Translations under genes and position numbers: made by a program
Source of the DNA: Nitzschia sp. pyKryTriq1
Lineage: Eukaryota; Bacillariophyta; Bacillariophyceae; Bacillariales; Bacillariaceae
Direction of reading: 5' to 3'
Length of the DNA stretch: 64,000 nucleotides
Assembly (NCBI GenBank): GCA_956465555.1
Contig: OY101124.1
Span: forward strand, 1,240,001 to 1,304,000
The notes under the pieces: model-generated
Told to the model about the DNA's origin: nothing
Database searches by the model: none
Seen by the model: the letters and a program-made list of their open reading frames with translations, nothing else
In this document: positions 42,201-54,779 of the stretch, piece by piece
Layout: each line of letters starts with the position of its first letter
How positions within the stretch are numbered: position 1 is the stretch's first letter

Positions 42201-42217
42201 TTGTCGTCATCCAACAT
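39209..42217 (-). CDS. YqaJ-like nuclease with piggyBac-like C-terminus, probable DNA-transposon protein
   Basis: 1002 aa, single uninterrupted exon. Residues 1-255 have no recognised domain. At 272-290, QRTADWFMLRQFSLTSSTI recalls the R-x3-W-x3-R-x4-TxS start of YqaJ/lambda-exonuclease nucleases. RGHELEEL (497-504) supplies the RG-x2-E element, and D548 with E565-V-K567 in LLGVEVKG forms a PD-(D/E)XK core. LLLLVGDERGDIIFG (638-652) is a typical following strand. Further on, IKGGSD (746-751) resembles the segment holding the third catalytic Asp of piggyBac transposases. The last ~100 residues form a Cys/His cluster (HLVRRPDRQRCTFC, WYCLRCKRSLC, CFHETH) like the piggyBac zinc-binding tail. The first two piggyBac Asp motifs are not seen. 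It is probably from a DNA transposon or a domesticated copy; clear terminal repeats were not found. Confidence 0.65.
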   Translation of the reverse strand: MLDDDKAHFERGSEQYSAGLKRVRHTKDNRNGNTIHTAVLAGSQFICQIAYEREGGDTTEKCTVRIYHDAFNPMAPPGDLGDMSTVSAAKDRGYWEKEIIAQVMASGMKIEASTTKRMACIPFTFNQKLSERDKRTDVPVTGAKTLFIKKMTMSDRDAFSVCYRNGNGNCTLGLTTEHGAPEWELVLDQPADMVWYEAQMDEDRVRREDDDSIGSDDSIGTHDSAIVKEQLERRLKRCFKMLNVEDQSYKDPTEEFLDQLIAVGIVPLTMQQRTADWFMLRQFSLTSSTIDRIVTELEGSDWATNMLAGIMGNQGAEDEEEDDTSDEDEGEDDTNYDLVRPPLRVLLSSLNAFEAFRRRFDDDEVIPIDYVRATLTQLGQPLSKARDPDLSDKNQLRDWTRCAPAFRAHYFKSKDSLKNIAESLDIDTTRNDREMNKTQLRKAINEYMLAFPNEEIEVVEEAEDEQGPSKRQKVFQRIFESSFLRPLQGKAKKWTRRGHELEELIICECMKEQDNPAILGRGMPRVLQVCAAGLVHKANKSYVKDSIDFLGIGTCAGNESLLGVEVKGRVTHKTSAEERNHFIAVKTRLQARGRTDRERQRKYFLIDADSDDFTFFVRKKSELVQLMHHACCYELNHLLLLVGDERGDIIFGVYVNVPANLRERYQAKMDEIYDEFLSFAYEDEIADERMEELKSVLPFVKVNGDSLDEHSFSMTLALYKDICKMSFPLPKIVRIIPLVFAVWNSIKGGSDSITKMMWHCKCSTPNTDNQSHAVARQLMLCSVQLHKCLQLATAKPDLNFYSSLRGYRNAATQRFSYQTTLTSLVSQATRLYLPRVGQSVTTTRSNRNGMATPPRVTRRTADITRVMMGQIETGKTPKRNLVKKLKQLQDQRKAGVRLSPEDELFVQRTESCTGHLVRRPDRQRCTFCTARTPWYCLRCKRSLCAEVSSQARLVEGFNERIEYTVALRLGKTETISCANSCFHETHKDAMVSSLQEFVERYR

Positions 42218-43332
42218 TGAGTAGTTTTCAGCGAAAAGTTGACAAGTAGGGTATTGGATGCCATGATTGCTCTCGACTAAATAAGACTCCTAAATACTAC
42301 AATCCTAGACATATCATATCTCTACAATACTAGTAGAGGCTGATTATATTGACTCTCTAGCTATAGAGAGGAGAGTGGAGTACGAGTACTCCTCGCTATT
42401 TTTGTGGTTCCAGACCCACCGCGGATGGAGAAAAAGGGCGGAAGCAAAGAAAGTCACCCGGAGGATTCGTCCCGTCTGTCCGTCAATCCCCTGCAACGCC
42501 GCACCCCATACATATCCAATGGATAAAATAGGCAAATCCAATCCATTGCGATAAAATTACTTAACGATTCTATGTCCTATGCGACTCTGGCACGCCAGCA
42601 ACAAAATAAAACGTGATTCACAGGTAGTAGTACAATTGATTTTTTGTTTCTGTCATCAAACGTAAACTGACACAACGCTAGGTTGTGAAAGATCACGGTC
42701 GGTTGCATCGGTTGTAATACGACTTGCCATCCGAATGAAATTCCTCGTGGCGGCATGGAAAAATAATTCGGTCCCATCGATCACGTTATCTTGGAGTTGA
42801 GACGAAGTGATCGGATCGGTCACATTTTACCGAGGAAAGGGATGACAGACGGAAAAAGGACGAAAAGGGAGGAGAAGAACAAACAGACGCCGCAGACACG
42901 ACAGACACTATCGATTGGATATATCATAAAAATTATTCGGATATGGAGAATTCTGAATGTTCGCTTATCCATTGGATATGCAAAAGACGCTGCAACGCCG
43001 GGCTGAGGAAGTGGTCCCACTAGTCGAATTGTCAGCTGACAGCGTACAGACTACGTAGATTTCAACACTCGTCATCCTTCGATCCTGAAAAATCCGCCCA
43101 ACACCGTGATGAGGCGTTTCGCTCGATGTTTTGCATTTTGCACTTCCAACGCACCGCCGACCGCCGTGATGCCAGCATCATAAAAGAGGCATCACCCACC
43201 ACATTCCACTTTAAAGAGCTTTCCAATCAACGCAGTAATCTATTCTTTAGTACGTCTATGCCGGTACGAAGAAGCGAGTAAGGTAGAGCCAGCGAGATGG
43301 GAGCAGAGTCAATATAGTATAGATCGACGAGT
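42218..43332. other. Intergenic, contains candidate MITE
   Basis: 1.1 kb between the nuclease/piggyBac-like ORF and ADHFE1. The main feature is the inverted-repeat element listed separately. The last ~330 bp should hold the ADHFE1 promoter. No gene is supported. Confidence 0.45.
42502..42989. mobile_element. Candidate 488-bp MITE with 11-bp target duplication
   Basis: CATATCCAATGGATAA at 42511-42526 is perfectly inverted at 42965-42980. Exactly nine bases outside each arm sits the same 11-mer, CTGCAACGCCG (42491-42501 and 42990-43000). Taking the 11-mer as a target-site duplication gives an element whose ends form 25-bp terminal inverted repeats with 19 matches. An 11-bp duplication fits Mutator-like elements. 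The interior has no credible ORF, so this would be a non-autonomous copy. Confidence 0.55.
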
Positions 43333-44745
43333 ATGTTTCTTCCGCTTTCCAGGTGCATGTCGCCGGCATCCTTTCGCCCACGTGGTTTCCCTTGGGGGAG
43401 ATCGTTTGCTTCGATAGAACTTGACAAGATATGCGAACTGGCCTCGTCGAATCTACGCTTTGGATCTGGCGCGACTTCCGAGGTAGGAGACGATCTGGCG
43501 TTTCTCAAGGCGAAGAAAGTCCTGGTAGTCACCGACGACACAGTTATGGAGCTTCCACCGATGCAAGTCCTGCAGGAATCCTTGCAGCGCGCTGGTATTG
43601 ACTTTGAAGTATACAGCCAAGTGCGAGTGGAACCGAATGACGTCAGTTTCCAGCATGCGATTCAATACTTTCAAGAACGAAAGTATGATGCAGTGGTGGC
43701 ACTAGGGGGAGGATCTGTAATTGATACAGCCAAGTGCGCCAACCTGTACGCAAAGTATCCCCCGTCCGACTTTTACGATTACGTCAATCCACCCTTGGGA
43801 AAAGGCATTCCGGTCCCTGGAGAGCTACCGCCTCTGATTGCGATTCCAACTACGGCGGGTACGGGTAGTGAAACAACAGGCGTCGCTATCTTTGATGACA
43901 CACCCACTAAATCCAAAACCGGAATCGCGAATAGAAAGCTCAAACCGACACTAGGAATAGTTGATCCAGACAATACGAAGAGTCTACCTTCTTCAGTGGC
44001 GACATTCTCTGGTTTGGATGTCCTGTGCCACGCCATTGAGTCCTATACAGCCTTACCCTTTAATCAGCGGCCCAGACCATCCTCCCCTGTGCATAGACCG
44101 GCATATCAAGGATCCAATCCGATCAGCGACGTGTGGAGCTTGTTTGCCTTGGAAACCACCGCAAAATATTTGAGACGGGCTGCGCTTGCCGATCCAGAGG
44201 ATGAAGAAGCACGGACGAAGATGCTGATTGCCTCGTCGGCAGCTGGGATGGGATTTGGGAATGCCGGGGTCCATCTTTGTCATGGAATGTCATATGCGAT
44301 TGCTTCGCAAGTAAAGCAGGAATCAACAGGCAACAAACCTCTCTTTAAACCAGAAGGATACGATTCCGCTGACCATATCTTGGTACCCCATGGATTAAGC
44401 GTGATTGTCAACGCTCCATCTGTCTTTTCGTTTACAGGTATCTCGAACCCTGACCGGCACGCTAACTGTGCTCGCATTTTGAAGCAAGCACGAACCAGCG
44501 ACGGCACTATCTACTTTCCCAAACCTTCCCCTGATACTGGACGGTGGCTCGCGGATGAAATTCGTTACTTGATGGACGATTTGAATGTGCCAGTCGGGTT
44601 GAAACCTTTTGGCTATGAGTTGGACGATATTCCATCATTGGTGGAAGGCACCTTGCCACAACATCGGGTCACCAAATTATCACCGCGTCCGGTGGGCAGA
44701 AAAGAACTCGAAGATCTATTTTTGAGCGTTTACAATGAGGAGTAA
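43333..44745 (+). CDS. ADHFE1: Hydroxyacid-oxoacid transhydrogenase (iron-type ADH)
   Basis: 470 aa, single exon, ATG start. It belongs to the iron-containing alcohol dehydrogenase family, ADHFE1 branch. This enzyme moves hydride between gamma-hydroxybutyrate and 2-oxoglutarate, giving succinate semialdehyde and D-2-hydroxyglutarate. The N-terminal ~25 residues (Arg, Ser, Phe, no acids) form a likely mitochondrial presequence. Seen in order are FGSGATSEVG, the nucleotide-binding GGGSVIDTAK, IPTTAGTGSETT, and GLDVLCHAIES. The metal-binding His/Asp set follows in GNAGVHLCHGMSYAI and VPHGLSVIVNAP. The segment RPRPSSPVHRPAYQGSNPISD is characteristic of the ADHFE1 branch rather than of bacterial FeADHs. 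Full length, with no missing motif. Confidence 0.93.
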   Translation: MFLPLSRCMSPASFRPRGFPWGRSFASIELDKICELASSNLRFGSGATSEVGDDLAFLKAKKVLVVTDDTVMELPPMQVLQESLQRAGIDFEVYSQVRVEPNDVSFQHAIQYFQERKYDAVVALGGGSVIDTAKCANLYAKYPPSDFYDYVNPPLGKGIPVPGELPPLIAIPTTAGTGSETTGVAIFDDTPTKSKTGIANRKLKPTLGIVDPDNTKSLPSSVATFSGLDVLCHAIESYTALPFNQRPRPSSPVHRPAYQGSNPISDVWSLFALETTAKYLRRAALADPEDEEARTKMLIASSAAGMGFGNAGVHLCHGMSYAIASQVKQESTGNKPLFKPEGYDSADHILVPHGLSVIVNAPSVFSFTGISNPDRHANCARILKQARTSDGTIYFPKPSPDTGRWLADEIRYLMDDLNVPVGLKPFGYELDDIPSLVEGTLPQHRVTKLSPRPVGRKELEDLFLSVYNEE

Positions 44746-45442
44746 GTGGGTGGTCATTTATGTTCAGTACCGAGCACGTAGAGAAGGGAACTGATGTAGT
44801 CATCTGATGTAACTTGGTAAAAAGGACGGTAGAGATTGGGTATAGTCCAGCAACACCAGTAGCGAAAATATTACGTCAGTCAGCTAACTTTCTCGTGAAG
44901 ATCACCGACTATTCGTTGGTGTTGCTGTGCAAGTATTACAACAACAACATTATCTTGAAGTAGACTTCTCTCTCTAGAACAGTTTCTAATATGATACCTA
45001 CTACGAGAGCAGATATCGAGCTCTGTAGACTTCGTAGAGTGGAGACAGACCCATGCCGTCTACTACCGCTACGTTCGTTGGAAGTCAAATAAGGCTCAGG
45101 GTCGAAAAGGTCGACAATTATGACTCGATGGACTTCCTGTAGTTTCCCTTACTGCTGTGTATTGCCGTCCGCACCGCGCAAACAATCGAAGATCCTTATT
45201 GCGAATGAATGAAGATGACGCATGGCGCGATACCTACTCTCAATTCTCAATCACCGGTCACCGGAAGACGTTTCCTCTCTTGTCCTTATCCTCAGATTGA
45301 CGACTCCTCCTCTTTCATCTGATTCTGGAGTGCCTTCACTGTACAACAAGAAGTGTGAGGACTCGAGAGGATAGTCAACGCTTTGTCGACTCCTCCTCCT
45401 CCTCCAAGTGGGCACAGCGTCCGAGAAATCCAAGAAGCAAAA
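44746..45442. other. Intergenic, no gene seen
   Basis: About 700 bp before the beta-galactosidase start codon, holding its promoter. The frame of that gene is open upstream to a stop at 45356 but without an ATG. Only short CTCTCTAG-like low-complexity DNA is seen. Confidence 0.4.
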
Positions 45443-49871
<4,429 letters not shown>

Positions 49872-50218
49872 AGGCGAAGGAATATGAATACAGGTAAATG
49901 CAATTTGAGCTGTATCGAATTTTATCGAATGCACGACTTTCTAACTTGTCGGTGTTGTTATAGCCTTTGGCTTTTGCTCTCTGGACCTGGTGAATCACCA
50001 GAAAATGTGGTTTCGCATACCATGGAATACTAATGTCGGTTTCTATATTACAACTTGTAAGCGTATGGATGTTTGGCAAAGGTCCCATTTTTATTCAAGG
50101 CGGCTCTCAAGGCTTTGGGTGCTCGCGCTAATACTGATACCAAGAGCACCTGGTATTCCCCCCAGCACGACAGGGGAGACTGAACGTGCTGGTTGTGGCA
50201 TTACCACCAGCGAAGAGC
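49872..50218. other. Convergent 3' spacer, no gene seen
   Basis: About 350 bp between the converging beta-galactosidase and secreted-protein genes. It is A/T-rich with no supported feature. Confidence 0.4.
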
Positions 50219-51502
50219 CTATTCAGCGATATGATGTATTCGCAGTCGGCGCCGGCGCTTTCCATCTTTCTTGGGCGATGACGACGACTCGTCAGCGGAA
50301 TCATTTCCGTCTTTCTTGCTGCTCTTTTTGGGTGATGAATCCTTTTTGGTAGATTTACTGTTGCTTCCACCTTTCTTGCTTGCCTTTTTCCCCTTCTTCT
50401 CTTTTTTGCCACCCTTTCCTCCGATTGTGCCATCTTTGGCTTTGGGTACTTCTCTACCAAAATCGCCCAGTCCTTCCATCAAATCGAGAAGCATGGAGTC
50501 CAGCTCTTCGTATCCCATTGACATTGACATTGACATCGACATAGAAAAACCAAGGTCCATCGACATTGACATGGAAAAGACAGTTGGAAGTGGTGTCGGA
50601 GCCGGAGTGGCTGGGGCCACGGTCGGGCCAGGCGTAGCATCGACTGGCGCCATGGACGGAGCCGCAGTAACGACGATTGGGGCCATGGATGGAGTCGCAG
50701 TAACGACGACTGGGGCCATAGTCGGTGGTACCGACACCTCCACTGGAGCCACGGTAGGTGATGCGGTAGGCGAAAAGGTGGGGACTTCCATATCATCAAA
50801 GGCTGTGCAAACGCCTTCTGGGGGACTTCCTAGCTGCGTCTAAAATGTGAAGCCGTCAACAAGTTAGGGATAAACGAGTGGTTTCTATCAAAAGAGAGAC
50901 ACGACCGACCAAACTCACGAATTCAGTCCATCCAAGAGAGAACCCATCACCAAGAACAGGATACACAGAACAGTTATTAGTGAAGGAAATTGCAATAATA
51001 TTCACAATCGCTTCACCATCTGCGTTTTGACCGTAGATATTCAACTGAAGTGCTTTGGGGAAAGTGTTGACGTCGTCGCTGACAACAGAGACATAGTCAA
51101 ACGAATCTCCATCGGCAAAGTTCTGAGTATAGTTTTGCTGTGCTATGATGGCGAAGTTTTGTCCCAGTTCAAGAACGGTTACAAACTCGACACCCACCTT
51201 CAAGACAAAATGTGTGTGAGCTCTCATAATCTAGGCTTGGGAAAGTTCAATCGCAAGGAGTTTCTTCGACTTACGGGCATGAGATCTGTAACGTTGTCCG
51301 CAGTTTCTCCGAATCCCTCAACATCGCAGACAGATGCGGCAATACCCCCAGTCGGCGTCACTGCTGTGCACTCAGATCCAAAGTTGAAAGTAAATCTATA
51401 ACTTCCCGGTGTACAAGCACACACATCATTCACTTGGCCTCCTGCTGGAAAGAAGGACAGCAATGCTACTAGGCCGATCAAACATCGACTTGACTCCATC
51501 AT
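50219..51502 (-). CDS. Secreted diatom protein with silaffin-like Lys/Ser tail
   Basis: Three exons: 51502-51275, 51197-50919 and 50839-50219. Introns are 77 and 79 nt, all phase 0, giving 375 aa. The start is at the first of two adjacent ATGs. A signal peptide (LIGLVALLSFFPAGG) precedes a beta-rich domain of about 145 residues. It opens with CACTPGSYRFTFNF, contains VGVEFVTVLELGQ (made by the first splice), GDSFDYVSV and a NCSVYPVLGDGF end. I know this layout only as a recurrent secreted domain in diatoms. Thr/Pro repeats (APVVVTATPSM type) follow, then Ser-Met repeats (SMSMSMSM). The last ~80 residues are packed with KK pairs and Ser (KKEKKGKKASKK) and end RKRRRR-like. Paired lysines among serines recall silaffin polyamine/phosphate sites, so biosilica association is inferred. 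Confidence 0.82.
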
Positions 51503-52563
51503 GGTTTCTCGCTGTTTGATATTTTGAAACAAACCAAGTCTATAGCCAGGGAAATGTTGTTTTGGTTGTTGCTTTCAAACACACCAGAAATAAATGGCTG
51601 AATGTGTTGTGATACAAGAAATTTGGGCTGGAAGTCCGCAAAGGCGAAATTTTGTGATGAGTTTGATGCTTTCACTATGTTCTCGGGTATGCGCCGTAGG
51701 CCTCCTAAGTAACCGTAGCCAACGTAACAATTGAATAAGCCTATCCGTTATATTATAACGGTATTGGACTATTATTTAGAGGTACTCAGCCAATATTCCT
51801 TCTTAGTTATTTTTGTTGTGTATGCAATTTTGGCCGGCAATTTTGGCGTTGTCTTTCCGTATCAACCTCGATCCACATGAACGGCTCGATCTGAACGTTT
51901 CACCAACGAGCTTTTGGCATTCCGTTGTCGCCATCCATAGACAAAAATGCACCCGTTTGAACTGTTCTATTAATGCTTTGGATTGCCTACTCCGTCTGCA
52001 TGATGGACCGATGGCTGATCCAAGATTCACTATGGCGACCTCACATCGGGCATGCTGGCTGGCATGCTGGCTGGCTGGCCATTGCTCTCCAGATGAGCAT
52101 CTCGATCGTATTGCTCTAGCTAGCTCAAAACTAGTACGAGTACCTGGTACCAGTACTCAATGTTGAGGAATATTATTCGTTGGGTCAATCTACATCTCAA
52201 GATATCCCACCGTCTTGCTTTATCTGATACTTTATTTTGCTAGAGAGGAGGCACTGGTAGAGTAGACTGGCCTGAAGTACCCTCCTACGTTGACTGACAG
52301 TCAGTGGAGTACGTCCCGTGCTTGTACTAATACTTTAGATGATGATTCTGGGTCGAAACTACCTGTACTTGCACGCTTTCTGAGTACACGAGTAGGCATT
52401 ACCTCTAAAAGGAAGGTATGATACGCTGCTCACCAATGATCCACGAAAGCTCTATACAAACTCTTCTTTCAGGCCGAAGACTTGCTTGTCGCTTGGAAGA
52501 TCGTCCCGTACGTGTTGCATATATCAGCCTTACTTGTTCTAGCTCTAGCTAGAGTCATGCTGT
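51503..52563. other. Intergenic, no gene seen
   Basis: About 1.06 kb. It holds a short GCTGGCTGGCAT direct repeat near 52050-52075 and ATGCGCCGTAGGC at 51689-51701 (also at 38873-38885). Open frames on both strands at 51800-52170 have no recognisable product. Confidence 0.4.
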
Positions 52564-53592
52564 TTATTCTATCCTATCCGGCATGGAAGTCGTATTATTA
52601 GTCACTATCGTCTCTCCGGCCTGTTTTTCTGAGGTCACAACATAGTCAAAGCCCAATCGAATTCGCCCCCGTTCTGTTGTTGCCCTAAGACTTTGCTCTT
52701 CTAAATCGTCCAAGACAACTTTCATTTGATGAGCTAGTTCGGGGGTAGGAAAGGATGGAAACTTGCCCCTGGCAACATTGATTTGATTGACGATAGTGGA
52801 ATGACGATAGAGAATCGGAAAGGTAGTCGTTCGAAGCAGCGTGAGGCGGGTGTCAGCCTCTTGGGTCTTAATTTGTCGTTGGATCCATTCAACAGGATAT
52901 TCTCGATAGCATCGATGACCTGCCAGTAAAATGCAGGCATCACGTATTTGGCGGACCTTGCAAATGATATTGGCATCCCCAGGAGCGGTGTCCGGAATCG
53001 GTTCGAGCCCCACAATGTATAATCTCCCTCCCGGTTTGAGTAGCTTGGCTAGTTTCGGAATCATCAAGTCCTGCTGATAAGGCGAGAAGCCATCCATGGC
53101 ACCGATCAAGTAGTCCGCCAAAATTGTATCGTAGGGTGGCTCTTGGTCCGTATTCTGCAGCAAGAGTTGCTCATCTAGAGGCCTTTCACCGAACCAGTTG
53201 CCGATAAGTACTTTTCCGAGATGCGAGACCTCCAATGCGTCTGCCTCGGTCTGGACGTTGCGTTGCATAGTTTTATCTGCCGTTATAGCAGTGAAACCAG
53301 TCATGCCCTTTTCGCCCAAGGTTGCAATCCACCGTAGACTATGCATTCCAGTACCCGCATCTAGAATATTGCCGAAGGGTTTGTCACCTTGCCTTTCTTC
53401 GATCGAGCCAAACAAGGAATCATCCCTCCCGTACACTAATCGACTTTTGGCACTACTAGCGCCGTTAGACGACGAGAAGAATACGCTGGACATGGCACCG
53501 ACGACCGCGAACCGAGGTGGCTGCAGAAATGGGCTCAAAAGGAAAACGGGAGAAACTAAAATCGAAATTTGCCGCCGTGGAAATATTGCCAT
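52564..53592 (-). CDS. Class I SAM-dependent methyltransferase
   Basis: 342 aa, single exon, ATG start. The SAM-binding motif I is seen as FGNILDAGTGMHSLRW (about residues 72-88). An acidic residue at the end of strand 2 (TAITADKTM) and motif IV (PYDTILADYLIGAM) are also present. The closing KLAKLLKPGGRLYIVG strand is typical of class I methyltransferases. The N-terminal ~45 residues are hydrophobic then Ser-rich (VFLLSPFLQPP), which may be a signal or organelle-targeting peptide. The C-terminal half has no diagnostic substrate motif, so the acceptor molecule is unknown. It lies alone between two gene-poor spacers. Confidence 0.82.
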   Translation of the reverse strand: MAIFPRRQISILVSPVFLLSPFLQPPRFAVVGAMSSVFFSSSNGASSAKSRLVYGRDDSLFGSIEERQGDKPFGNILDAGTGMHSLRWIATLGEKGMTGFTAITADKTMQRNVQTEADALEVSHLGKVLIGNWFGERPLDEQLLLQNTDQEPPYDTILADYLIGAMDGFSPYQQDLMIPKLAKLLKPGGRLYIVGLEPIPDTAPGDANIICKVRQIRDACILLAGHRCYREYPVEWIQRQIKTQEADTRLTLLRTTTFPILYRHSTIVNQINVARGKFPSFPTPELAHQMKVVLDDLEEQSLRATTERGRIRLGFDYVVTSEKQAGETIVTNNTTSMPDRIE

Positions 53593-53959
53593 TGAACGTT
53601 GTAGGCGAGAAATGATTATGAAGCTGATGATGATTCAATTCGTCCAACTGTTAAAGACTCCCTGCCGTGTGGCCGGACGTAGTATTGGGTGAGATGGAGG
53701 ATACAGTAGCACCGTCACCGATACAGGTATTAGGTCGGCGTCAACTCATTGTTTGTCATCTCAATGTCCATCCTCGCTTTTATCGGCAATCGGCATGCTT
53801 ATATCGTTGTATCTTTATTTGACGTCCCTCTACTGTACTTATGTACCGGTACAGTACACAGTGTGAGTTCAAGTACCCGTATGTGGCGCGTTCATTTTGT
53901 GCGGTCCACGGTCCACGCGCTATCACGGTTCGCAGTCCGCGCAGCTCGACTATTACGGT

Positions 53960-54392
53960 AGACCGACCGACCGACCGACCGACCGACCGACCGACCGACC
54001 GACCGACCGACCGACCGACCGACCGACCGACCGACCGACCGACCGACCGACCGACTGACGGACTGACTGACCGACTGACCGACTGACCGACTGACCGACT
54101 GACCGACTGACCGACTGACCGACTGACCGACTGACCGACTGACCGACTGACCGACTGACCGACTGACCGACTGACCGACTGACCGACTGACCGACTGACC
54201 GACTGACCGACTGACCGACTGACCGACTGACCGACTGACCGACTGACCGACTGACCGACTGACCGACTGACCGACTGACCGACTGACCGACTGACCGACT
54301 GACCGACTGACCGACTGACCGACTGACCGACCGACCGACCGACCGACCGACCGACCGACCGACCGACCGACCGACCGACCGACCGACCGACC
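53960..54392. repeat. GACC / GACCGACT compound satellite
   Basis: About 430 bp in three blocks: roughly 23 GACC units, then roughly 32 units of the 8-mer GACCGACT (about 54069-54324), then roughly 17 GACC units. A few variant units (GACTGACGGACT) mark the first junction. The layout suggests that one GACC pair mutated to GACCGACT and then expanded inside the older array. Both strands stay open as artefactual Asp-Arg-Pro-Thr or Ser-Val-Gly-Arg repeats. Confidence 0.95.
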
Positions 54393-54489
54393 GTTTACCA
54401 GTAACCAGTACGTGTACGTTGTACGTACCAGACTATAATCAGATCCACCACTCGTTGGAAGACGACGACTCCTCACACTGCTTGTTGTG

Positions 54490-54779
54490 CTTCTTGCTAT
54501 TACTACGCAGAGCACCTGAAGGAAGAGGAGGTTCAGTACAGTCCCCAAATCATTCGAGATCGTACGACCGAGGTTGAAATTTTATGGCAAGGCAAAGCAA
54601 TTAGTTGTATGAAGACGTTGTTCGGAGTCCTACGTTGCCAGTTATGCATGGAAGAGAAGCTTGCAATTCTACGTGCCCACTGGGAACAGCCCGAGCTACT
54701 ACTCAACTCAATTATTGAGGTCGAGGAAAGCTGCAAGCATAGGACTAGGTTCCATCGTCTCTTGAGATGTGCAGATTAG
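54490..54779 (+). mobile_element. Fossil retroelement tail (Penelope-like or related polyprotein end)
   Basis: The frame ending at 54779 carries the zinc-knuckle-like end common to Penelope-like and related retroelement polyproteins: KAISCMKTL, then CQLCMEEKLAILRAH, LLNS and SCKHRTRFHRLL. Only this terminal piece is visible; the reverse transcriptase part is absent, so the copy is broken. The GACC satellite abuts its left side. Confidence 0.5.

Noticed and set aside
38990-42400. piggyBac-style TTAA-flanked terminal repeats around the 1002-aa ORF
   Set aside because: TTAA sites exist on both sides but I found no matching inverted repeats next to them.
51803-52166. Open frames on both strands
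   Set aside because: No recognisable product and no splice-joined partner; left as intergenic.
52985-53015. GGTTCGAGCCCC resembling a tRNA B box
   Set aside because: It lies inside the methyltransferase coding sequence and no A box or cloverleaf surrounds it. No tRNA was found in the window.
53960-54392. Possible CRISPR-like array
   Set aside because: Units are contiguous 4- and 8-mers with no unique spacers; a simple satellite in a eukaryote.
53892-54548. 218-codon Ser-Val-Gly-Arg frame (minus) and Asp-Arg-Pro-Thr frame (plus)
   Set aside because: They are translations of the GACC satellite; 4- and 8-bp units keep all frames open. Not genes.
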